From: Gammaproteobacteria bacterium
Lineage (GTDB): Bacteria; Pseudomonadota; Gammaproteobacteria; GRL18
NCBI GenBank assembly: GCA_013139395.1
Contig: WTAX01000112.1
Coordinates: 1-16,575, forward strand
DNA length: 16,575 bases
Direction: 5' to 3'
In this document: positions 8,080-15,324 of the stretch, in pieces
How positions within the stretch are numbered: position 1 is the first letter of the stretch
How the letters are laid out: every line of letters starts with the position of its first letter
Notes under the pieces: model-generated
Databases searched by the model: none
Told to the model about the DNA's origin: nothing
What the model saw: the letters and a program-made list of their open reading frames with translations, nothing else
Program-made: the position numbers and the translations under genes

Positions 8080-8143
8080 GCTAATTTATGATATTGACTG
8101 TGTCGTCAATGTATTGATTTAAAATGTGGTAGATAAAAATATA

Positions 8144-9451
8144 ATGAGTAAACTTTTATCCTGGGGGGGATGTTGTTTCAGCTTGTTTCTGCAGTGTTCG
8201 GCAATCACAGCTTTTGCTGATGAACTAATACCGGAGCCTTTAACACTCAAATATGCGCTGTCCAAAGCATCATTAATTGAATCCCCTGAAATGATGAGCT
8301 ATTCTGCGCAAAGACAAATGGCGCTTGCAGAGCAGGATTTAGCCATTTCAGAATTAGGCGTTTTTGTCGCAATTAATGGTCGTCTGCGCTATGTTGAACC
8401 TTCTGCTATAGTCCCTGCCAGTGAAACTAATGATAGTAAAATAAGCCTCGATATTTCTAAGCGTCTTTATGATTTTGGTCGCAGCAATGCCAATATTGAA
8501 GCGAGTAACAAAAATCTGGCATCAGTAGATGCTTTGTATACTGACTATGTTTCGAAGCGAACGGTGGCTATACTGCAAGCTTATTTAAATGTCTTACTGG
8601 CTGATACTATCTACGATCATGCCAATGAGGCAATGGCCGTTGATTATGTCACACTTGATAAAGTGCGTTCCCGTTTTGAATTAAAACAAATCTCTGATAT
8701 TGACTTATTAGCAGTTGATAACAAGTATCGTAAAACTCGTAGAGATCGTAATCAGGCTCTCAGTGACCAGCGAATTACCCGGCAGCATTTGGCGCAATTA
8801 ATCAGTCCGGGTCAATTGTCAGATAAATTGGATATGCCGGATTTAAAAAAAATGCATCACTTATCAATTGCCAGAGAGTTGCCTGAAGTTGAACAGCTTT
8901 ATGAAACGGCTTATCAGCAGAATCCCCGTTTAATATCCAAAAAACATAAAATTGATGCCGTTCGTTTTAAGTTGGAGGCCTTTCAAGCTGAAAAATACCC
9001 CGTTATTAGTGCTCATCTTCAGGCTGCGGATTATGCCCGGGACCTGGGAAGTTCAGATAAATATCGTGCTGGAATTCAATTTAAAGTACCGCTTTACCAG
9101 GCAGGGCAGGAAAATGCCAAAATCAAACGTGCTTCAGGTAAAATAATACAATTAGAAGCTGACAGGCTGATGATTAAGCGTGAATTAGAACAACAAATAT
9201 TAGAGCTCTGGCTTAAGATCAGTAATTTGAAACAGCAGTTTTCTGATCCTGATTTAACAATGGAATACCGGGATCTTTATCTTGAACGAAGTCGGGCATT
9301 GTATGAGTTAGAAGTGACCAGTGACCTGGGTGATGCAATGGTTGAACTCAGTCAGGCACAACTTTTTAAAATACAAACTGTTTTTGAACTGGCTATTTCC
9401 TGGGCTAAACTCGATTCCTTACTCGGCAATTTAATGACTTATTATGAATAG
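8144..9451 (+). CDS. TolC-family outer-membrane channel protein
   Basis: 435 residues from the ATG at 8144, which starts a signal peptide ending ITAFA; a GTG at 8126 in the same frame is an alternative. The mature part has the duplicated TolC layout of long amphipathic helices and short strands. The first repeat contains LDISKRLYDFGRSNANIEAS, the second AGIQFKVPLYQAGQENAKIKRA. These are the outer-membrane efflux protein (OEP) strand-helix junctions (YDFGR, LYQAGQ). TolC proteins form trimeric exit ducts for type I secretion or RND efflux. This protein lies between the thioredoxin genes and overlaps the adaptor gene by 8 bp, so duct and adaptor are translated together. Confidence 0.85.
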   Translation: MSKLLSWGGCCFSLFLQCSAITAFADELIPEPLTLKYALSKASLIESPEMMSYSAQRQMALAEQDLAISELGVFVAINGRLRYVEPSAIVPASETNDSKISLDISKRLYDFGRSNANIEASNKNLASVDALYTDYVSKRTVAILQAYLNVLLADTIYDHANEAMAVDYVTLDKVRSRFELKQISDIDLLAVDNKYRKTRRDRNQALSDQRITRQHLAQLISPGQLSDKLDMPDLKKMHHLSIARELPEVEQLYETAYQQNPRLISKKHKIDAVRFKLEAFQAEKYPVISAHLQAADYARDLGSSDKYRAGIQFKVPLYQAGQENAKIKRASGKIIQLEADRLMIKRELEQQILELWLKISNLKQQFSDPDLTMEYRDLYLERSRALYELEVTSDLGDAMVELSQAQLFKIQTVFELAISWAKLDSLLGNLMTYYE

Positions 9452-10025
9452 AATAACAATGAATCTACTTAAACAAAAACTAACGAATAAGCCTTTTAAT
9501 CACAATGGTATGAATTGGCTTATAAGCATTATTTTACTAATGCTTTCAACTCATGTTATGGCCTCAGAAAATACCGATTATAAAATTACCTCTCCGCTCT
9601 CCGGTGTAATTAAAAACGTTTATGTCACTAGTGGAAAAACAATTAAGAAGGGTGACGTATTACTTGAGTTTGATGATACCTTAATCAACAGTAATTTATT
9701 TGAAGCTCAGTCGAATTTAAAGCTAGCCAAACTAAATCGTGAAGAAGCCAAAAAGGAATATGAACGAGCTGAAGAACTCTATGACAGAACGGTGCTTTCA
9801 GATCATGATTTACAACAGGCAAAGATTTTATTCGCTAAAGCAGAAGCCCAATATGCAAGTGCTAAAAATCAGTTAGTTCACGCTCAGTGGAATATCAAAC
9901 ACAGCAAACTTTATGCGACATTTACTGGCCAGGTGACCCGTGTTTTTAGTTATCCGGGTCAGTATGTTAACAATCAGTTTGCTGCCCAGCCTTTATTACT
10001 GATAAAAACTGATCCGCTCAAGTAA
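9444..10025 (+). CDS. Short HlyD/RND-type periplasmic adaptor
   Basis: 193 residues, about half the usual length for membrane-fusion proteins. An N-terminal hydrophobic segment (24-40) ends in HVMA and serves as signal or anchor. Next are the biotinyl-lipoyl half-motif SPLSGVIKNVYVTSGKTIKKGDVLLEFDD, an alpha-hairpin coiled coil (about 75-135), and the closing lipoyl half ATFTGQVTRVFSYPGQYVNNQ. It stops at LLLIKTDPLK, where the beta-barrel and membrane-proximal domains would start. It is either a minimal adaptor or a gene truncated at its 3-prime end; a degraded ISAs1 element begins about 48 bp further on. The start overlaps the TolC gene by 8 bp. No inner-membrane pump gene is visible in the window. 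Confidence 0.78.
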   Translation: MNRITMNLLKQKLTNKPFNHNGMNWLISIILLMLSTHVMASENTDYKITSPLSGVIKNVYVTSGKTIKKGDVLLEFDDTLINSNLFEAQSNLKLAKLNREEAKKEYERAEELYDRTVLSDHDLQQAKILFAKAEAQYASAKNQLVHAQWNIKHSKLYATFTGQVTRVFSYPGQYVNNQFAAQPLLLIKTDPLK

Positions 10026-10035
10026 TCATTTTTGC

Positions 10036-10355
10036 TCAATTGAGGTACTTACAAAATTGCTCTTCGCTTCCCCAGGGCCGGATTATATCTTTAATCGTAC
10101 GAGTTTGTTGTACTTCTGCGACAGTCTGACTGTCTTTGAATTTCTTGCCTTCACTTAACCAATCGGTGATGGGTAGCATTTTATAATGTCGCTCATTTAT
10201 TTTGCCGTGCTCACCATCCACTTCATAAAAGCAATTTTCTTCAAGCAGTTCAGGTTCATCTCGCTCTGTTTTAAATGCTCGCCATGCTTAGAGCCCCGTA
10301 AAATCTTTCCATCAAATGCTATGTGTTCTTTGCCTTCTTGTTCACAATTAAGTTA
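10036..10355 (-). pseudogene. ISAs1-family transposase remnant
   Basis: The minus strand first shows HIAFDGKILRGSKHGEH, matching the DGKTLRGS catalytic-region motif of ISAs1 transposases. After a frame change near 10270 it continues CFYEVDGEHGKINERHYKML and TDWLSEGKKF, the conserved HGRIE-R-Y stretch. About 100 residues between these blocks and the whole N-terminal part are missing. The frame then reads through the left inverted end and stops at 10036 in flanking DNA. It cannot encode an active transposase. Confidence 0.75.
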
Positions 10356-10452
10356 GTTACTGAGCTGATCCTCAAAATGAATAAAAGTTCAAAATATTTT
10401 TTGATTTTATATAAAATAATTATTTTTTAACTTTAAGTATGATCCGGCCCTG
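10073..10452 (-). mobile_element. Internally deleted ISAs1-family insertion sequence
   Basis: Inverted ends are visible: CAGGGCCGGAT at 10073 and ATCCGGCCCTG ending at 10452. The 380 bp between them are far less than the roughly 1.2-1.4 kb of an intact member. Transposase fragments inside read on the minus strand. I found no matching direct repeats outside the ends, so the target duplication is decayed or the ends have been rearranged. Confidence 0.7.
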
Positions 10453-11101
10453 GTATTAGATGGATGACGGACGAAAAAGAAAAAGACATCAGTCGGGTTT
10501 CATTTTGAATAAAAAAATACAAAAAAAGTGAAAAATAAGATATTGAAAGTAAAGAAAGTGAAAAAATGGTAATAAGATCAAGTTATTAGAGAAAATAATT
10601 GCAAAAGGTGGCCGTTGGTGTTAAAAGATAAGTTAATAATATTTAATCTTGACTGAATGGATTAGATGGAAGCCGTATAATCTATTTATGCCGTCAGCCT
10701 TAATGTCTGGGATTTGCAGCTAAACTCGCAGTGCGGACATATCAATGTTATATTGAAATTTATTTTGTATTGTCGCCATAAATAAAGTTAGTTCTTTTTT
10801 GTCAGGTAGTCACCGAAAGTCCTTCACAAAATTGATTGTTTATCAGAGGATTTATGGGGTATCCTTGGTCATGTTGGTCATGCACATTGTGGGGCAATGT
10901 AACGAAAGTTCCCGCAACCTGAAGGTTGTTAAAATTTGGCACTTTTGTTATGGGGCAGAAAACCGAAAGTTCACAGGTTATCACCGAACTGAGAGTGTAA
11001 TTTAACAAATCCGTGCCCTATATCATAGCTTGTAGTTTGATTCTAAATTATTATCATGTTCGGTTCTAAAGCCGAAAGTGACTTAAAATAAGGCATTTTG
11101 T
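10453..11101. other. Intergenic stretch without a convincing gene; four CGAAAGT copies
   Basis: About 650 bp. The left third is purine-rich on the plus strand. A TATAAT at 10676-10681 has only a poorly spaced TTGACT (21 bp away). A small dyad ATGTC...GACAT lies near 10703-10740. CGAAAGT occurs four times in the same orientation at 10814, 10903, 10964 and 11073. Overlapping open frames on both strands near 10799-11008 show no protein character. If the first attC belongs to a cassette, that cassette would be ORF-less and lie here. Confidence 0.5.
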
Positions 11102-11228
11102 TATAAACCAATGTTTGCAATGGATCACAGGGACTCAGCGATTTTCAAAAACCGAGTGGGCTTGGATAAGCATTCTTTTTTAACAAAGTCTTTCCTTGTC
11201 CCTGTGCCCATTGAAACAGGCGTTATTT
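11102..11228 (+). other. attC-like recombination site 0 (opens the array)
   Basis: 127 bp. The left core TATAAAC (11102-11108), a 3-base spacer and TGTTTGCAATGG (11112-11123) pair with CCATTGAAACA (11208-11218), spacer GGC and right core GTTATTT (11222-11228). One extra base (G) is unpaired in the left arm, as required in attC folds. The stem continues with CACAGGGAC / GTCCCTGTG. The length resembles long VCR-type sites. The right core is validated by its exact complement AAATAAC at the end of the next cassette. Confidence 0.65.
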
Positions 11229-11262
11229 CTCATCATTAATTTAACTAATGGAGGAAGCTGAA

Positions 11263-12135
11263 ATGCTTTCAGAACAGGAAAAGAAAGAGTTAAAACAAAA
11301 AATACAATCCAATAAACATGAGGTTTATGTGGTTTCGTTCGAGGAAATGGATGCCATTATAAAATCTTCGCCAAAAGGCAAATTACCACATATTCAAAAC
11401 GCATGGCAAAAGCTCAAGGGGAAAGCAGAAGTCGGAGCGAGTTATTACGCCTCGGCAGATGATTTGAGGACGTTAAGCAAACTCGTCGGTGATCTTGGAG
11501 GGTTTGCCACAAAAGCCTACGTCAAGACGTATGGTGGAAAACCGCACATCATTCTTAAGGGATACCCAGGATTGCGGCGTGTTCTGACAGGCACCAAATA
11601 TGGCATAAAAAATCCCAAAGTGATCACAATGGGACTCGGTAAAGCAGGCGCTATCCATGCGGCTAAATCAGGTGGAATTCTTTCAATTTTATTACTCTCT
11701 GGGTACCGAATTGCTGATTACTTTCTTACTGATGAGGCAACTCTTACTCAGTTAATTGGCTCACTTGCCACGGATGTTGTGAAAGTTGGTATTGCCACTG
11801 GAGCATCTATAGCCGCCGCAGTTGCAATGGGTGGATTTAGCATTGCTGTTGGGCCAATATTTGCAGTTATAGTAGTTGGTGTAATCGTTTCTTGGGCGTT
11901 GGGCGCTACTGATGAACAGTTAGGAATCACTGACAGGGTGATTGATGGGTTGGATGAATTAGATGCAGGCATTCAAGCCTATATATTGTCTCAAAAGAAA
12001 AATGTGGTAGGTGTAGCTAGCGAAGCGATTGATTCAGTAATTGATTACGCAATCGAGTCTGCGAGGCGGACCGTTATTAATACTGCTCAAGATTACTTGC
12101 GTAAATACTTACCAAGAACCCCTAGAGTTTATTAA
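11263..12135 (+). CDS. Hydrophobic cassette protein, possible membrane-inserting toxin (function unknown)
   Basis: 290 residues. The start is at 11263, eight bases after GGAGG; an in-frame ATG at 11248 overlaps that ribosome site and is rejected. I do not recognise a named family. The N-terminal 130 residues are soluble, with YYASADDLRTLSKLVGDLGG and a lysine/glycine-rich block KPHIILKGYPGLRRVLTGTKYG. The middle has three hydrophobic, alanine/glycine-rich segments (about 138-152, 172-192, 194-214). The C-terminal 75 residues are amphipathic helices ending in KYLPRTPRVY. No signal peptide is seen. The shape, soluble head plus glycine-rich hydrophobic hairpin, recalls pore-forming effectors, and the gene is coupled to a small membrane protein that could act as its immunity partner. 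This role is inference. First gene of cassette A, starting 35 bp after its core site. Confidence 0.75.
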   Translation: MLSEQEKKELKQKIQSNKHEVYVVSFEEMDAIIKSSPKGKLPHIQNAWQKLKGKAEVGASYYASADDLRTLSKLVGDLGGFATKAYVKTYGGKPHIILKGYPGLRRVLTGTKYGIKNPKVITMGLGKAGAIHAAKSGGILSILLLSGYRIADYFLTDEATLTQLIGSLATDVVKVGIATGASIAAAVAMGGFSIAVGPIFAVIVVGVIVSWALGATDEQLGITDRVIDGLDELDAGIQAYILSQKKNVVGVASEAIDSVIDYAIESARRTVINTAQDYLRKYLPRTPRVY

Positions 12136-12136
12136 A

Positions 12137-12601
12137 ATGGAGGGGAATACCAAAAGAATCAATTTATCTAGGTATGCAACTGTTTTTGTATTTGCGTTAA
12201 TCTCTATAGGTGCACTAATTGCATTTGGATACTACGCTCTCGATGTTGTATTAGGTCTGATCTACAGGGAAGATATCATTGAGTTTAATAAAGGAGCCAT
12301 GTATATGCTAGGCGCGGGGTTAAGTGCTGGACTTCTTACTTTCTTTATGGTTCATGAGTTAAAGGGTAGAGAAGTATCGAAATCTTACAATAAAAAAGCA
12401 ACGCGGCTTGCAATGATATTTATCGGATTTATATTTTTATTCCCTCAATTAGTGGATTATGTCATCAGCTATAAAGTTAGAGATATTGATTACATATTCT
12501 GTGAGAATCGGTCCTATCAGTGGCTTCATGCACAGAATAAAGTGTTCGGAATCAATGACGAAGCTTGCGAGAACTTCAAAACCAATAAAATAATCGGGTA
12601 G
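12137..12601 (+). CDS. Three-helix membrane protein, possible immunity partner; 3-prime end altered by the intron
   Basis: 154 residues from the ATG one base after the preceding stop codon, implying translational coupling. The frame is open further upstream (to 12041) but that part overlaps the previous gene. Three membrane helices are predicted at about 13-43, 53-74 and 90-112, with a charged cytosolic loop (75-90). A C-terminal periplasmic or cytosolic tail follows with two cysteines (122, 144). No family is recognised. The last codons, ending K-I-I-G-stop, come from the end of the group II intron read antisense. With the intron removed the frame would run 21 codons into attC1. Size, topology and pairing resemble immunity proteins of pore-forming toxins, which is inference only. 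Confidence 0.75.
   Translation: MEGNTKRINLSRYATVFVFALISIGALIAFGYYALDVVLGLIYREDIIEFNKGAMYMLGAGLSAGLLTFFMVHELKGREVSKSYNKKATRLAMIFIGFIFLFPQLVDYVISYKVRDIDYIFCENRSYQWLHAQNKVFGINDEACENFKTNKIIG
12588..12592 (+). other. Left part of attC1, cut off by the intron
   Basis: AAATA at 12588-12592 joins AC at 14567-14568 once the intron is removed, giving core AAATAAC. This is the reverse complement of the cassette start core GTTATTT at 11222-11228. Confidence 0.7.
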
Positions 12602-12629
12602 CCGGAGGTTTCTCTCCTCCAGCCCCCAC

Positions 12630-12663
12630 ACCACCCTGCGTGCGGGTCCGCACAGGGCGGTTC
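12630..12663 (-). ncRNA. Group II intron domain V
   Basis: 34-nt catalytic hairpin, the canonical length. It starts GAACCGCC, with distal stem GTGCG / CGCAC, and closes GGTGGT. The GAACCGCC...GGTGGTGTG form is characteristic of class C introns. Confidence 0.85.
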
Positions 12664-12664
12664 A

Positions 12665-14005
12665 CTAACTTGGATAATGAATAGCGATCCATTTCTCTTT
12701 AAGAGAGATGAGTCCTAAATCCTTTAAATATTGATCGGAAACCCCTTTATTTATCCCTTCTGTTTTTGAGCTGTGCCAATAGCTCTTACTGGACATACCA
12801 CAGGCAATAGCCAGCCTTTCATTTACGCCCAGTTTCAGAAGGTGGGTTACCTTGGTTCTGACATATCGCCAGCGTTTCCAAAAACACTGGCGAATACGTC
12901 TTCTTATCCAACCATCTAAATCAACACATTGTTGAAAATGGTTAGCAATTCCAAAGTAATTGATCCATCCGTTCAGGTATCGGTTAAGCTCTTTTAGACG
13001 ATGCTCCATGGACACACCCCATGAACGACCCGTTAATTCACGTACTCTACGTTTAAATTTGCTCATCGCTTTAGGATGCCAGTTTAGCCATTTACCGTTA
13101 AAGGTAAAGCCGAGAAACTTGCTTTGTTTTATGGGCACAACCTGACTTTTCTGATCATTCACTTTCAGTTTTAACTGTTTGTGAACAAATCGAGTCACGT
13201 TTTCCAATACTCGTTTTCCGGTTCTCAGACTATAAACTAAAATAATAAAGTCATCTGCGTATCTCGCAAATTGATGCCCCCGTTTTTCCAGTTCTTTATC
13301 CAGTTCATCCAGTACAATGTTAGAAAGCAGTGGTGACAAGGGGCTACCTTGTGGAACACCAATTCGACTTTCATAATATCGTCCTTCTGAGTCCATGATC
13401 CCAGCACGCAAATAGCTTCCAATGAGGTGCATCAGTGCTTTATCTTTAATTTTAAGTCCGAGCTTTGTCATTAAGTAATCATGATTTACCCGATCAAAGA
13501 ATTTTGATAAATCCACGTCCACCGCAATTTTACGTCCTGATTTTATGCAATCCTGTACCTGCTTTACCGCCATATATTGTGATCTGTTTGCTCTGAATCC
13601 ATAACTGTATTCAGAGAAGTCGGGATCATACAATGGCGATAAAACTTGCGTAATGGCTTGCATTATCCATCGGTTACATACGGTTGGAATACCTAACATT
13701 CTTTCACCCCCGTCTTCCTTTTCGATGATCACTCTTCGAACCGGAGTGGGCTGGTAACTGCCATCTTGTAAGCTGGGTAAGATGAATCCTTTCCATGCTT
13801 TCTTGATGAAGTCTGGGAATGCTTCAATATTCATTCCATCAATACCTGGTGCACCTTTATTCTTCCTGACTCGCCGCCAGGCTTCTTGAAGGTTTTCAGA
13901 TGATAAAACCTGTTCCAGATTAATATCTGTTAAGGCTGGTTTCTTGCCTGTACGCTGTACTTCATCATCTCTGGGCTGAGATTGTGATGAATTCAGGTAA
14001 GTCAT
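12665..14005 (-). CDS. ltrA: Group II intron reverse transcriptase/maturase
   Basis: 446 residues. It binds the intron RNA, helps splicing and copies it into DNA during retrohoming. Reverse transcriptase motifs in order: NKGAPGIDGM (about 49-58), RVIIEKEDGGERMLGIPTV (91-109), YGFRANRS (135-142), DVDLSKFFDRVNH (163-175), GVPQGSPLSPLLSNI (216-230), catalytic YADD (249-252) and QKSQVVPIKQSKFLGF. Then the maturase (X) domain GWINYFGIANHFQQC and a C-terminal DNA-binding tail. No HNH endonuclease domain is present, as usual for class C. GAGGAG seven bases before the ATG supports the start. The frame is intact, so the intron may be active. Confidence 0.95.
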   Translation of the reverse strand: MTYLNSSQSQPRDDEVQRTGKKPALTDINLEQVLSSENLQEAWRRVRKNKGAPGIDGMNIEAFPDFIKKAWKGFILPSLQDGSYQPTPVRRVIIEKEDGGERMLGIPTVCNRWIMQAITQVLSPLYDPDFSEYSYGFRANRSQYMAVKQVQDCIKSGRKIAVDVDLSKFFDRVNHDYLMTKLGLKIKDKALMHLIGSYLRAGIMDSEGRYYESRIGVPQGSPLSPLLSNIVLDELDKELEKRGHQFARYADDFIILVYSLRTGKRVLENVTRFVHKQLKLKVNDQKSQVVPIKQSKFLGFTFNGKWLNWHPKAMSKFKRRVRELTGRSWGVSMEHRLKELNRYLNGWINYFGIANHFQQCVDLDGWIRRRIRQCFWKRWRYVRTKVTHLLKLGVNERLAIACGMSSKSYWHSSKTEGINKGVSDQYLKDLGLISLKEKWIAIHYPS

Positions 14006-14566
14006 AACTCGCTCCTCTTAATTAGTGTTCAGCCCTTCGCCCTGTCCTGATGATTAAGTCAGGCATTTGACTACTATGGCTTCTGCTGACTTCTGTACAC
14101 TCGCCAAATCAGTCTCCTGATTTGACGCTACAGCATGAATTCCATAAGTTGCTATTAGGTTTTGTGTTCCTATGGCTTAGGCTTTTAGTAGCATAGCTCT
14201 ACTAAACCGAGGCATTTAAATGGCAATCCTCAAATACCATTATTTTACTTATGATGCGGTCGCAATGTTGTACAGATCTCCCCAGATAAGAACATAAACT
14301 TTCCCGACACAACTGCATCATTTACTCTACCCATTAGATCACATGGCTTCGTTGTCTTGTGCCAACTCGCCTCTAGGCCAAGCCTTATATGATGTTTTTG
14401 TCCATCAGCTCATCGGTTTTCTTGAGGCTTCCTTCAGACATCTCCTCACGAATTTGCCTTTGCCTTCAGCTAATAGTTAACGCTAAAATGTGTTTACAAT
14501 TTACATAGCGGTGATCCTCCTATAGGGGACTTTCACCCCATTAGTTTATGCCCATGCTGGGCGTAC

Positions 14567-14645
14567 ACAAAAAGTTCAACAACGCTCGTTCCTCGCTCGG
14601 ACAGCCTACGCTGCGCTCCGGCTGCCGGTTAACTTGGCGTTATAA
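14567..14645 (+). other. attC1, main part (end of cassette A)
   Basis: Joined to 12588-12592 it forms an 84-bp attC: core AAATAAC, spacer AAA, left arm AAGTTCAAC with an extra C. Right arm GTTAACTT, spacer GGC, core GTTATAA (14639-14645). The inner stem CAGCC / GGCTG encloses a loop TACGCTGCGCTCC. Confidence 0.82.
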
Positions 14646-14659
14646 GCCTAGAGAGAGCC

Positions 14660-15144
14660 ATGTCTAAGAATCAGTCACCATACATGCTTGAAAGCGCATT
14701 TGATTATTTGAGGGCTGCCAAAATATTATGGAGACAACCTAACTTAGGTGGTCTCGCTGTTGTGAATTCCTCAATAGCTATAGAAATAATATTGAAAAGT
14801 TTTATTGCTCAGCCTTCAGAAAATAAACGTAAGGGTACTGTTTCTGAGCAATATGAAATTAAAGAAAAAGGCTTCACACTTTAACAGAATTAGCAAAGTC
14901 TATAGATGCTGACATTTACCAAAAATTGGGTTTTAATCAATACGAATGTTGGTTTGAAAAATATAACAATATATTTGTTCAATCTCGTTATCCATATGAG
15001 CCAATATCTCGCGGTGGTTATTCTGAGGTTCCAATTCAGGTAGGTATAGAAATGTTCAAATCAACAATAAGTTGGTACAAAGAAACCGGGAATACTGATC
15101 CTTGGGTTGCAATGTATCCCGAGGTTGCAGGTGGCGGCTTATAA
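14660..15144 (+). pseudogene. HEPN-like domain protein, frameshifted (cassette B)
   Basis: The first frame (14660-14884) reads MLESAFDYLRAAKILWRQPN and VVNSSIAIEIILKSFI, the two-helix pattern of HEPN-type proteins often found in cassettes. It hits TAA at 14882. In the -1 frame the protein goes on as LHTLTELAKSIDADIYQKLGFNQYECWFEKYNN to a stop at 15142-15144 inside attC2; the H-x-L-x-x-L pattern fits the second HEPN half. One missing A in the A-run at 14865-14869 would restore a protein of about 161 residues. HEPN proteins are RNases or nucleotide-binding partners in defence and toxin-antitoxin systems; the R-x4-6-H RNase motif is not evident, so catalytic activity is not claimed. It could be a sequencing error instead of a true lesion. 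Confidence 0.65.
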
Positions 15145-15237
15145 CAAGTTGCTCAAGTTCACTCCGGCCGCAAAAAGCACGGCCTCCGCGGGACAGCCTA
15201 CACTGCGTTTCGGCTGCCCCTTAGCAAAGCGTTAAGC
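15139..15237 (+). other. attC2 (end of cassette B)
   Basis: 99 bp. Core TTATAAC (15139-15145), spacer AAG, left arm TTGCTCAAG with an extra C. Right arm CTTAGCAA, spacer AGC, core GTTAAGC (15231-15237). The inner stem and loop, ACAGCC then TACACTGCGTTTC then GGCTGCC, are nearly the same as in attC1. TTATAAC is the complement of the cassette B start core. Confidence 0.87.
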
Positions 15238-15276
15238 CATAAAAATATCCAACCCCAATCCTTAAAAATCCTTAAA

Positions 15277-15320
15277 TTGACAATGGTACTATGTTATGGT
15301 ACTATGTTATGGTACTATTT
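15277..15320 (+). promoter_or_regulatory. hicAB promoter within 13-bp tandem repeats (likely operator)
   Basis: TTGACA (15277-15282), 17 bases, TACTAT (15300-15305): near-consensus sigma-70. The unit ATGGTACTATGTT is repeated at 15283 and 15296, with a partial third copy at 15309. Each copy has a dyad-like ATGGTACTAT centre and overlaps the spacer, the -10 box or the start region. HicB proteins with a ribbon-helix-helix domain repress their own promoters, so these repeats are plausible operators. Confidence 0.75.
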
Positions 15321-15324
15321 TTAC

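Larger units (their letters stand above)
12593..14566 (-). ncRNA. Class C (IIC-attC type) group II intron
   Basis: The 5-prime end at 14566 reads GTACGCCCAGCATGGGC, matching the class C start (GTGYG-CCCGGCATGGG type). It is followed by GGGGTGAAAGTCCCC at about 14518-14532. Domain V is the 34-nt hairpin 12630-12663, with GAACCGCC pairing GGTGGT. Domain VI is 12595-12627, ending CTACCCGAT at 12593. Total 1974 nt, with the ORF in domain IV and about 560 nt for domains I-III. The borders were set by class C alignment and by the fact that excision restores an intact attC. It lies antisense to the cassette genes, on the attC bottom strand, as known for this class. An exact one-base shift of the borders is not excluded. 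Confidence 0.85.

Noticed and set aside
10676..10681. TATAAT as a cassette promoter (Pc-like)
   Set aside because: The nearest -35-like TTGACT is 21 bp away, too far, and no attI or integrase lies beside it.
10838..10844. GTTTATC as the start core of a further cassette ending at attC0
   Set aside because: It differs by one base from the complement of TATAAAC and lacks the GGC/AGC spacer and the hairpin arm seen at true cores.
10799..11008. Overlapping open frames of 68 codons on both strands
   Set aside because: No protein family pattern, no ribosome site, and the frames are near mirror images of each other over low-information sequence.
11748..11972. Minus-strand 74-codon open frame rich in Ala, Pro and Thr
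   Set aside because: It is the antisense shadow of the glycine/alanine-rich hydrophobic part of the cassette A protein.
14865..14872. Programmed -1 frameshift signal in the HEPN-like gene
   Set aside because: The A-run is not in the phase of the efficient A-AAA-AAG heptamer and no obvious downstream pseudoknot is seen; a simple one-base loss is the plainer explanation.
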